A stretch of 14,417 nt of DNA from Limiplasma sp964504385 (lineage in GTDB: Bacteria > Bacillota > Clostridia > Christensenellales > Aristaeellaceae): the NCBI GenBank assembly GCA_964504385.1, contig CAZDEF010000062.1, positions 1 to 14,417 on the forward strand, written 5' to 3'. A model generated the notes under the pieces. It was not told the origin of the DNA. It searched no databases and worked only from the letters and a program-made list of their open reading frames with translations. Within the stretch, counting starts at the first letter, position 1; every line of letters begins with the position of its first letter. The translations under genes were made by a program, and so were the position numbers. Below, piece by piece: positions 7,139 to 13,242 of the stretch.

Positions 7139-7963
7139 ATGACCGGCTGGCTGGCGGCCGCGTGCGCTGCGGTGCTGATGCTGTGCTCCGACACAGCCAT
7201 GGACAGCGCCCTGCGCGCGGCGCAGGTGTTTGTGAGCGGGGTGATGCCCGCGCTGCTGCCCATGATGGTGCTGGGGCGCATCACCCCGGCGGATGCGGGC
7301 GGGCGCGTGCAGATGACGGTGATGGGCTGGCTGAGCGGATCGCCCGCAGCGGCGCAGCGGGCGTGCGCGCTGTGGCAGGCGGGGCGCGTGCGGCGGCTGG
7401 AAAAGCTGCTGTGCCTGACCGGCGTGATGAGCCCCACCTTCTTCACCGGCACGCTGCCCGCGTGGGGCGTGCCGGTGCACGCCGCGTGGCGCATGCTGGC
7501 GTGCCACTGGCTGGGCGCGGCGCTGTGCGCCCTGTGCTGGCGCGACCGCTCGCCCGCGCCCAAGGGCGGCGCGGCGGTGCAGCCGGCCCTATCGCTGCCC
7601 GCCGCCATTGAACAGTCTGCGCGCGCCATGCTGGCGGTATGCGGCGCGATGATGCTGTTTTCCATCGCGGCGGGGCTGGCGCGGCGCGCGCTGGGCGGCG
7701 GGCCGGGCATGGATGTGCTGTGGGCGCTGCTGGAGGCGGGCGGCGGCGCGCACGCGGTGCTGCAGGGCTTTGCCCAGCCGCCGTATGCGCTGCTGTGCGG
7801 GCTGTGCTCCTTCGGCGGCCTGAGCATCTGGCTGCAGAACCTGCTGTTCACCCGGCAAAGCGTTCGCCCCGTGAGGCTGCTGGGCATGCGCGCGCTTCAC
7901 GGGGCGATGAGCTTTGGGCTTTATTTCTTTTCCTTGAAGATCCAGAACTTGCTGACAACGTAG
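7139..7963 (+). CDS. YlbJ-like (nucleoside-recognition/Gate domain) sporulation membrane protein
   Basis: This 274-residue, very hydrophobic protein has several predicted membrane segments. The N-terminal block ALRAAQVFVSGVMPALLPMM fits the conserved 'G..VLPSLFPF' segment of YlbJ/Gate proteins. Next come SGSPAAAQRA, matching the Gly-Pro loop, and a GVMSPTFFTGTLP segment. Near the C-terminus LCSFGGLSIWLQNLL strongly resembles the family's SFGGLS motif. YlbJ is needed for heat-resistant spores and is thought to act in membrane transport in the mother cell. At 274 residues it is shorter than Bacillus YlbJ (about 400), so it may be a reduced or related Gate protein. GGGGGAGG lies 5 bases before the ATG. 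Its last 43 bases overlap the convergent gtrA-like gene. Confidence 0.72.
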   Translation: MTGWLAAACAAVLMLCSDTAMDSALRAAQVFVSGVMPALLPMMVLGRITPADAGGRVQMTVMGWLSGSPAAAQRACALWQAGRVRRLEKLLCLTGVMSPTFFTGTLPAWGVPVHAAWRMLACHWLGAALCALCWRDRSPAPKGGAAVQPALSLPAAIEQSARAMLAVCGAMMLFSIAAGLARRALGGGPGMDVLWALLEAGGGAHAVLQGFAQPPYALLCGLCSFGGLSIWLQNLLFTRQSVRPVRLLGMRALHGAMSFGLYFFSLKIQNLLTT

Positions 7964-8415
7964 TTGAACACCATCACAAACACCAGCACCACGATGCGGT
8001 TGATGAAGTTGCTGACGCCCAGCCACTTGAGCAGCAGCATCAGCCCCTGCTCAAACAGGAAGAAGCTGAGCAGCCGCCCGCCGGCAAACTGGGCCAGCTC
8101 CGTGCCGATGCTGGCATTGCTGCCGCCCTGCACCTGAAACACCATCGCCCGGTTGATCCAGAAGGCGAACAGCACCGACACCACCCACGATACCGTGTTG
8201 GCCAGCGATACCTGCGTCTTGGTGGCGCGGTTGATGGAATCGATCACCCAGAGCAGGGCGTTGCCCTGCAGGGGCGCACGGTCTGCCAGCGCAAAGCACA
8301 GGCCGTAGCTGATGAGCATGCTCAGCAGGGTGGTCAGGCCGCCGGCGATGAGGTAGCGCAGCAGCTCGTATTCTTTGGGATGGCTCTCCAGCCAGTTTTT
8401 GATCTTTTGAATCAT
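7921..8415 (-). CDS. GtrA-family membrane protein
   Basis: This 164-residue protein has four predicted membrane helices and the GtrA pattern. An N-terminal amphipathic stretch is followed by ELLRYLIAGGLTTLLSM. Then come SWVVSVLFAFWINRAMVFQ and a C-terminal NYVVSKFWIFKEKK, which is the hallmark F-N-Y-x-x-S-K-x-W-I-F ending. GtrA proteins are thought to help flip or present lipid-linked sugars for membrane glycosyltransferases, which fits the GT-C-like gene 360 bases upstream. I prefer the ATG at 8415, with AAGGAAGGA 9 bases upstream. An ATG at 8424 and a TTG at 8445 are also in frame. The 3' end overlaps the convergent YlbJ-like gene and no terminator separates them. Confidence 0.9.
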   Translation of the reverse strand: MIQKIKNWLESHPKEYELLRYLIAGGLTTLLSMLISYGLCFALADRAPLQGNALLWVIDSINRATKTQVSLANTVSWVVSVLFAFWINRAMVFQVQGGSNASIGTELAQFAGGRLLSFFLFEQGLMLLLKWLGVSNFINRIVVLVFVMVFNYVVSKFWIFKEKK

Positions 8416-8464
8416 GGGGGACATTCCTTCCTTTCCGTTGGGCAAGACAAATTTTCATGGGTGG

Positions 8465-8592
8465 CTTGGAGGGCGGCAGCCCTCCAAGTGCATTCTGAAC
8501 CCAGACGCCGTTTGCCGCCCGGCGAGCCGTAGGCGAGTAGGCAAACGGTGCAGTTCCTCGGTGGAAAAGATCGCGCATCGAGCTTTTTCACC
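8465..8592. repeat. Cluster of three palindromes between gtrA-like and the 70-aa gene
   Basis: Three inverted repeats lie in 128 bases. 8465-8473/8480-8488 is a perfect 9-bp stem CTTGGAGGG with a 6-base loop. 8508-8516/8540-8548 is a perfect 9-bp stem CCGTTTGCC enclosing CGGC-GA-GCCG (8520-8529). 8560-8569/8583-8592 is a 10-bp stem GGTGGAAAAG with one wobble. None is followed by a T run on either strand, so they are not plain terminators. They look like a second structured intergenic repeat family, but only one copy is in this window. Confidence 0.6.
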
Positions 8593-8594
8593 GG

Positions 8595-8807
8595 TCACTC
8601 ATCTCCGTGGTCGCCGCGTGCGTAGTCGCAGCTGAGCAGGTCGGAGAGAGGCAGGGTGAAGGGCTTGCGCCGCCCCGCCTGCAGGGTCACGGTCTGTTCG
8701 TCATAGGCCGCCACGGCCACCGTCTTCTGCACGATCTGCCCATCCTGCACATACACCGCGCGGATCTTGCGGCCGTGCTCCACCGCGTAGCGCAAAAAGC
8801 GTGTCAC
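8595..8807 (-). CDS. Small protein of unknown function, coupled to the GT-C gene
   Basis: This 70-residue product starts at GTG 8807. The start overlaps the TGA stop of the upstream gene in a GTGA junction, with AGGAG 8 bases before the GTG. Translation is therefore probably coupled. The sequence alternates short hydrophobic strands (RAVYVQDG, VAVAAYD, TVTLQAG) with RRKPFTLPLSDLLSCD at the end. This pattern resembles a small beta sheet like the core of WYL-type domains, but the similarity is weak and no function is assigned. The C-terminus is acidic. There is no signal peptide or membrane segment, so a cytosolic protein is expected. Confidence 0.72.
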   Translation of the reverse strand: MTRFLRYAVEHGRKIRAVYVQDGQIVQKTVAVAAYDEQTVTLQAGRRKPFTLPLSDLLSCDYARGDHGDE

Positions 8808-10777
8808 TGGCGATACTCCTTCGGCACTTCAAAGATGCGGTTCTGCCCCCCGGCGCTTTCATACAGCAGGGGGAACAGCGCCTCCAGCGCGGCCTCGTTC
8901 AGGCTGTACTGGCTGTCGGCGCGCTCATAGGCGCTGACATAGATGTATTCTACCTGATATTTGCGAAGCAGGTCAAGGTGCTGGGATGGGTTTTCGTAAA
9001 AGGCGGCGATCTCTGCGCGGCGCTCGTAGGTGTTGAAGCCGTGGTAGTACAGGTACAGGTCGCTGGAGCACAGCACGGTGCGCCCGGCCAGCGAGCTGAC
9101 GGGGTTGAGGTGCTGGTTGCCGGTCAGGAACACGCTGTGGCGCGGGGTGTTCTGCTGCACATATTCCGCCGTGGCGATGTCCTGCGGGCTGTAGGCGTAG
9201 TAATCGCTCACGCATTCGCGCGCCACGGTCAGCCCGGCGGAGGCAAAGCACGCGAACACGAAGCCTGCCGCCATCAGCCGCCGCCCGCCCAGCCCCTGCA
9301 GGCGCTGCCACAGCTCTGCGGCGTAGTCCGCCGCCATGGGCAGGCACAGCAGGAACCACACATACAGCAGCTTGTTGTTGTCGTACTCATTGGGCTGGAA
9401 CAGGATGAACTCCGCCACCAGATAGATGGCGAACGCGCCGCAGGCGATCAGCCGGTTCTGGCGCACCTCGTCGCTCCGGCCGCGCCTGCACAGCGCCAGC
9501 AGGATGAGCAGGTAGGGCAGCCCCACGTTTTTGACATAGAACCACAGGTAGGTATCCACCAGCCCGTTGCCGCCGCGGTTATTGCACCAGTTGAACTGGA
9601 ACCGCAGGAAGTGATCGCTGCCGGCGGCCTGCACAAAGGTGAAGGCGATGAGCTGGGGCAGCGACAGCGCGGCGGCCACGGCGGCGTACAGCAGCCACGG
9701 GCGGAAGGCGCGCCAGCGGTCCTGCGCATGGAGCACGCAATAGGCGCACATGCCCAGCGAGCACAGCACCAGCGCCAGATAGCTGTGCGTGTGGATGAGG
9801 GGCATGCCGCCTGCGAACAGGCCCAGCAGCACCAGCTCGCGCGGGGTATGCCGGCGGCGGCTGCACAGGGGCGGCAGCAGCAGGTTCAGGCAGGGCATCA
9901 GCATCGTCCATCCGCCCAGAATGCCGCGCTGGGGCACCAGCATATCGCAGATGATGTTCACCCACCGCAGGTTATGGGGATCCGGCTGGTTGGTGGGGGT
10001 TTGGTAATAGCCCTGCATGACGGTGCGCAGGTGATCCCACACACCGGTCACGGTGTAGCCGTCCACGGAGGCATCCAGCGTATACCAGAAGCCCAGCCCG
10101 CCATTGAGGAACAGCAGCAAGAACGCCAGCGTGGCGGCGCCCCGGCGGCGGCACAGCTGCATGCACAGCAGGGCATAGCCGCAGAAGGTGAGGGTCATCA
10201 TCAGCGTGCCGGTGAAGGCCATGGCGGTGTTCAGGGGCATGCCCATCAGCAGCATGGTGGAGGCGATGGAATCCGACAGGTAGGGGTAGGCCATGGTAGC
10301 GCCCAGCATCAGGCTGTTATGCAGGGGAAATTTGGCCCCCACGATGCTGGTGGCCACGGCGAGGTGGAGGGACAGGTCGCCATAGGTGCTTTGGCCCACA
10401 TGGTAGCTGCCATCGGCGGCCAGCCGGATGGAGTGGGTATACTGCAGGTAGCCGCTGAGCAGCACCAGCGGCACGGTGACGATGCACAGCCAGCGCAGGG
10501 TCTTACGTTCGCGCTGGTCGAAGGGGGCTGCGGGGGCACGGCTGCGCAGCAGGAAGGCAGCTGCGCACAGGGCCAGCAGGGTGAGGGCGGCCAGCGCATG
10601 GGCGAGGGCTTCGAAGGTGAAGGCATAGGCCCACAGCACGGGCAGCCACATGAGCAGGAGCACGCCCAAGGACAGGCCGAGGTAGGCGCGGACGGTGGGG
10701 CGCAGGTGGGGCAGGAGCAGGCGGGTGATGGCGACGCCGCCGGCGAGGAAGAGGAGAAGATACAGGATTCCCAGCAT
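8804..10777 (-). CDS. Large polytopic membrane protein, GT-C glycosyltransferase-like
   Basis: The protein has 657 residues and about a dozen hydrophobic segments up to residue ~530, then a soluble C-terminal domain of about 100 residues (including LLRKYQVEYIYVSAYE). The first large exterior loop carries TYGDLSLHL (131-139) followed by YPYLSDSI (164-171). An acidic Asp in this loop is the typical catalytic feature of GT-C enzymes that use polyprenyl-phosphate sugars. A role in transferring sugars at the outer membrane face, to wall polymer or protein, is inferred. The downstream 70-aa gene and the gtrA-like gene on the same strand support a glycan context. ATG 10777 has GGAGG 10 bases upstream. 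The long open frame on the opposite strand is a high-GC shadow. Confidence 0.82.
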   Translation of the reverse strand: MLGILYLLLFLAGGVAITRLLLPHLRPTVRAYLGLSLGVLLLMWLPVLWAYAFTFEALAHALAALTLLALCAAAFLLRSRAPAAPFDQRERKTLRWLCIVTVPLVLLSGYLQYTHSIRLAADGSYHVGQSTYGDLSLHLAVATSIVGAKFPLHNSLMLGATMAYPYLSDSIASTMLLMGMPLNTAMAFTGTLMMTLTFCGYALLCMQLCRRRGAATLAFLLLFLNGGLGFWYTLDASVDGYTVTGVWDHLRTVMQGYYQTPTNQPDPHNLRWVNIICDMLVPQRGILGGWTMLMPCLNLLLPPLCSRRRHTPRELVLLGLFAGGMPLIHTHSYLALVLCSLGMCAYCVLHAQDRWRAFRPWLLYAAVAAALSLPQLIAFTFVQAAGSDHFLRFQFNWCNNRGGNGLVDTYLWFYVKNVGLPYLLILLALCRRGRSDEVRQNRLIACGAFAIYLVAEFILFQPNEYDNNKLLYVWFLLCLPMAADYAAELWQRLQGLGGRRLMAAGFVFACFASAGLTVARECVSDYYAYSPQDIATAEYVQQNTPRHSVFLTGNQHLNPVSSLAGRTVLCSSDLYLYYHGFNTYERRAEIAAFYENPSQHLDLLRKYQVEYIYVSAYERADSQYSLNEAALEALFPLLYESAGGQNRIFEVPKEYRQ

Positions 10778-10834
10778 TGGGGTGAGACCTCCGAGTGAGA
10801 AGAATTTTGTTTGTTGGGTGTGAGTGGTGAGTGG
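10778..10834 (-). promoter_or_regulatory. G-poor A/C-rich leader before the GT-C gene
   Basis: Read on the minus strand, the stretch between repeat C and the ribosome binding site is almost devoid of G and rich in CA and CAA motifs. No -10/-35 pair is visible here, so the transcript probably starts inside or upstream of the repeat. The only clear element is GGAGG before the ATG. Confidence 0.4.
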
Positions 10835-11262
10835 TTGTTTGTTAGTTGCGCTGGGGCGCGGGGGTGGGGCTTTTGTAGCTTGCGCTGGTGTGCGGCTTGT
10901 GATGCCGCTCCCCTTGCAAGGGGAGCGGTGGAGCAGCCCGCTCCGCTAGGGCCAGAGGGATGTCGGGGGGGACCCCGCACCGGTCCCCCCGGGACACCCC
11001 TCTGGACTCCCCGCCTCCCAGCAGCACCGGACATTCGCGGCGCTGAAGCGCCGCGCCTGCCCTCCGCTTCTAACGTTCTTGCGCGCCGCTCCCTTCAGTC
11101 GAAGGGGCCCTGCCCTTCGACCCGGTCGCTCTGGCGTGAGCAAGGGGTAAACCCCTTGACCCCCGTATAAGGGGGGGTAACTTATCTAAGTTACGGGTAG
11201 GGTATTTCGCAGACGCGGCGAGAACCGCCCTACTTCTGCCTTCGGCAGAGCTGGGCTACTTG
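10835..11262 (-). repeat. Dispersed multi-hairpin repeat, copy C (complete)
   Basis: This is the longest copy, read on the minus strand from 11262 to 10835. It starts with the outer module CAAGTAGCCC...CTCGCCGCGTCTGCG, including a TCTGCC-GAA-GGCAGA hairpin, also seen in copy B. The six-hairpin core shared with copy A follows. Between GCAAGGGGAGC and the CAGCGCAAC tail it carries extra sequence not seen in A or B. Differences from A over the ~250-base core are few: AGAAGC for CGATGC, GGGCTGC for GGGCCGC, and one extra C in the long stem. It lies about 58 bases upstream of the GT-C gene, in the same orientation. Confidence 0.92.
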
Positions 11263-11324
11263 TAGGGTAACGGAGGGTAAATTGGGGAACCGCAGCAATA
11301 TCTACGGTGATATGTAAATAATGG

Positions 11325-11354
11325 TTGTAACAACAGCATCAACCATGCTATGAT
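11325..11354 (+). promoter_or_regulatory. Promoter of the small toxin-like gene
   Basis: TTGTAA (11325-11330) and TATGAT (11349-11354) are separated by 18 bases. TG at 11346-11347 gives an extended -10 (TGCTATGAT). A start near 11361 would give an 88-base leader. The leader begins with a perfect hairpin GCGCTCA/TGAGCGC (11361-11367/11379-11385). Confidence 0.7.
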
Positions 11355-11448
11355 AGGTTTGCGCTCAAGGCCACCCCCTGAGCGCCGGGCGAGGAGCTGA
11401 TCGAGTCATCTGCGGAGTGATACTACATCACAAAGGAGATGATGCCGA

Positions 11449-11538
11449 ATGAAAATTGGTGACATCATCAGTTTACTCAGGCTGATCGCTTATGTGGTAT
11501 TTGAAATGCTGAAGCTCAGGCAGAAGTATCAAAAATAA
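11449..11538 (+). CDS. 29-residue hydrophobic peptide, putative type I toxin
   Basis: The peptide starts MKIGDIISLLRLIAYVVFE and ends in the basic tail MLKLRQKYQK. This gives one membrane-length hydrophobic helix followed by positive charges, the layout of type I toxins such as the TxpA/BsrG, Fst and Ibs groups. It is too short for ordinary ORF calling but has a strong AAAGGAG (11432-11438) 10 bases before the ATG, its own extended -10 promoter, and a structured leader. Immediately after the stop begins a G/C stem that serves, on the other strand, as terminator of a convergent RNA. I infer membrane toxicity repressed by antisense RNA. It resembles the type I class in design, and no sequence family is claimed. 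The alternative is a harmless small membrane peptide. Confidence 0.7.
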   Translation: MKIGDIISLLRLIAYVVFEMLKLRQKYQK

Positions 11539-11620
11539 CCGCCCCCCGAAAGCACAGGACGACGGTCATTCCACGCAGATGATTCGTTGACCTGCCATCA
11601 ACAGGTCAGGCTCCTCACCT
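11528..11620 (-). ncRNA. Putative antisense antitoxin RNA (~90 nt)
   Basis: The RNA would start near 11620 from the strong promoter at 11627-11655 and end at the terminator by 11538. It is fully complementary to the 3' UTR of the peptide mRNA and reaches the last few codons. Its 5' part can form AACAGGT/ACCTGTT (11623-11617 with 11606-11600) or the competing GACCTG/CAGGTC (11607-11602 with 11594-11589). This tail-to-tail arrangement is that of txpA/RatA and bsrG/SR4 in Bacillus subtilis. No open frame of note lies in it. Confidence 0.65.
11530..11566 (-). terminator. Intrinsic terminator of the antisense RNA
   Basis: On the minus strand the arm ACCGTCGTCC (11566-11557) pairs with GGGGGGCGGT (11547-11538), with one mismatch and a 9-base loop. 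TTATTTTTGATA follows directly. The same stem lies just after the stop codon of the peptide gene on the plus strand, where no T tract follows. Confidence 0.75.
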
Positions 11621-11626
11621 GTTGTT

Positions 11627-11655
11627 AGTATAGCATAGAAAACAATGGAAGTCAA
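11627..11655 (-). promoter_or_regulatory. Strong promoter for the antisense RNA
   Basis: On the minus strand TTGACT (11655-11650), a 17-base spacer and TATACT (11632-11627) form a near-consensus vegetative promoter. It has an extended TGC just before the -10. It points toward the 3' end of the 29-codon gene and has no gene of its own downstream on that strand, which is why an RNA product is proposed. Confidence 0.8.
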
Positions 11656-11719
11656 TGTGCGAGCGCCTTTCCTCATTAAGGTAACTTGCGGCAATTTCCT
11701 TACTCCGTTCGCAGCAAAG

Positions 11720-11760
11720 CAGCCATCAGCTGTCAGCCGTCAGGCTGGTAGTGATGGCTG
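11720..11760. terminator. Nested hairpin between the toxin-like locus and the M20-like gene
   Basis: CAGCCATCA (11720-11728) pairs perfectly with TGATGGCTG (11752-11760), enclosing CAGCC-GTCA-GGCTG (11734-11747). Short T runs (TTT) flank it on both strands. It could act as a weak bidirectional terminator for the peptide mRNA and for the M20-like gene, whose stop lies 60 bases away. Confidence 0.45.
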
Positions 11761-11820
11761 TTTGCGTGTAGGGATGCTTTATAAAGTCCCTTGCACCGCA
11801 AGCAACTTTAATAGCTCGCG

Positions 11821-13104
11821 CTACACCGACAACATCGACCTGAAAAACTGCACCGCCGTCTGCAGCGCCCCGTCCGTCACAGTGCACATCCCCCGCAGCG
11901 CTTCGTCCCCCGTGACCATAAAGGGCGAAAAACGATAGACCCGCCGCCCGGACAGCTGCGAGTAAAACCGCCCGTCCGTCGGATACGGACTTAAACACGG
12001 CACGATCACCACACGGTCAAATTGGATCTCCACCGCCGTGCATAATGCATCCCATGCCTCGCCGCTCGCCTCGCTGCGCAGGCCCGCATCATTGTCCACA
12101 TGAAAAGTCAGCTTCAGATCCTCATTCCCCGCAAGATCGCGTAAATGATGCCGGTAATCCGCCGTCTTCTGCCCCGGGATCAGCGTCTGCGTGAAACGCA
12201 GCACCGCCTCCTGCGCAGCATCCTGCGGCGCTCCCTGCACCTCCAGCGCATAAACCGTGCGCTCGGAAAAGAAGAATTGCCGCATGATCGCCCGCCGCCT
12301 CCATAACAGGCGGATCACCGGAAAGGTCAGGCGCGGATGGCTCACCAGCGCCCGCTGCAGAAACGGCGCCTTGCGCCCCAGCGCCACCAGCATCTGCTCG
12401 CTGGCGGTGCATAGCTGCGCGTGCCACGGCCGCTTCACCAGCCGCCGCCCGGCGCGCAGCAGCTCGTCCACCGGGCGCAGATGGGCGCAGCCCCGCCGCG
12501 CCCGCACCGCGCCGTCGGCGGTCAGCTCGCCGTGCAGCTCGCCCTTCTCGGTCACGCCCACCAGCGCCAGCGGCGCATCCTTGGGCAGATAGGTGCGGAA
12601 GGCGTCCATCGTGACATAGCCGCTGTAGTCCAGCACCAGACAGGGCGCAATGCTGCGCGCCTGAAGATGCGCCGCCATCGCCGCCGCGCCCGCGCCGCCG
12701 CTCAGGCCGTCCATGCTCAGCGCCAGCAGCAGGTCGCCCCCCGGCAGATAGCCTTCGTTCAGCAGCGCCTCCAAGGCCTCCAGCAGCGCCACCAGATGCG
12801 CCCGCGAAATGGCCACGCTCATGGGCAGCTCGTGCGCACAGGCCGCGCTGCCCTCGGCCATGGGCGCGTCCAGATGGCTCACAAAGACCAGCGGCCCCGT
12901 GCTGTGCCCGCCCGCCATTTCCAGCAGCACCGCCCCGTTGGCAAACGCCTTGCGCTCCATGCGCGCAAACACCGTGGGGTAGCGCTGCACCAGCACGTCC
13001 AGCGCCCGCTGCGCCCCCTCGGGCGTGTAGCGCGTGTAAAAATGCAGCCGCCGCAGCACATCGCGCGCACGGTCGTAGTTGATGGGCGCCAGAAATTCGC
13101 TCAT
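11821..13104 (-). CDS. Degenerate M20 (CPS1/PM20D1-like) peptidase homologue
   Basis: The 427-residue protein follows the M20 carboxypeptidase S/PM20D1 plan from end to end: YPTVFARME near residue 45, VFVSHLDAP (H77, D79), LEALEALLNEGYLPGGDLLLAL (108-129), VLDYSGY (157-163), and the C-terminal TDGRFY...VYRFSPF block (376-395). Only the first His-x-Asp pair survives. The bridging-Asp segment (normally GRGxxDxK) is missing or replaced by SVAISRA. The catalytic DEE reads MDGL (131-134). The DEGG metal ligand reads DYSG. The final IHGVNE histidine is replaced by Cys407 (MCTVTD). A non-catalytic or repurposed protein is inferred. AAAGGAG lies 9 bases before ATG 13104. It diverges from the amidase gene across the DnaA-box region. 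Confidence 0.85.
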   Translation of the reverse strand: MSEFLAPINYDRARDVLRRLHFYTRYTPEGAQRALDVLVQRYPTVFARMERKAFANGAVLLEMAGGHSTGPLVFVSHLDAPMAEGSAACAHELPMSVAISRAHLVALLEALEALLNEGYLPGGDLLLALSMDGLSGGAGAAAMAAHLQARSIAPCLVLDYSGYVTMDAFRTYLPKDAPLALVGVTEKGELHGELTADGAVRARRGCAHLRPVDELLRAGRRLVKRPWHAQLCTASEQMLVALGRKAPFLQRALVSHPRLTFPVIRLLWRRRAIMRQFFFSERTVYALEVQGAPQDAAQEAVLRFTQTLIPGQKTADYRHHLRDLAGNEDLKLTFHVDNDAGLRSEASGEAWDALCTAVEIQFDRVVIVPCLSPYPTDGRFYSQLSGRRVYRFSPFMVTGDEALRGMCTVTDGALQTAVQFFRSMLSV

Positions 13105-13242
13105 GGTCTTTGCTCCTTTCAGCCTTCTCCCTTTCTTTTTCTACAAACGGCTGCGGTTGTCCTTCCATGGGGGGATCTGTGCCATCTGGTCAAAAGGAAG
13201 ATTTTTCATACTTGTTACATCTTGATACGTTTTACGCAGGGG

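Noticed and set aside
5632..7611. 659-codon plus-strand open frame across prs
   Set aside because: It runs through a terminator, antisense to prs and into another frame of the YlbJ-like gene; composition is shadow-like and no SD supports it.
8424..8445. TTG 8445 or ATG 8424 as start of the gtrA-like gene
   Set aside because: The SD AAGGAAGGA lies between TTG and ATG 8424 and directly abuts ATG 8424. ATG 8415 has normal spacing, though 8424 cannot be fully excluded.
8801..10798. 665-codon open frame on the plus strand opposite the GT-C gene
   Set aside because: Translation is low-complexity (Gln, His, Gly, Ala-rich) with no motif, and it mirrors a well-supported membrane protein with a good SD. 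It is a high-GC antisense shadow.
10946..11143. Short ORFs inside the repeat (MLTPERPGRR-type)
   Set aside because: Explained by the open frames of the G/C hairpin repeat; no SD, and several frames are open at once.
1..11262. CRISPR array or transposon ends built by the repeat copies
   Set aside because: Copies are dispersed kilobases apart, with no regular spacers, no cas genes, no transposase and no terminal inverted repeats.
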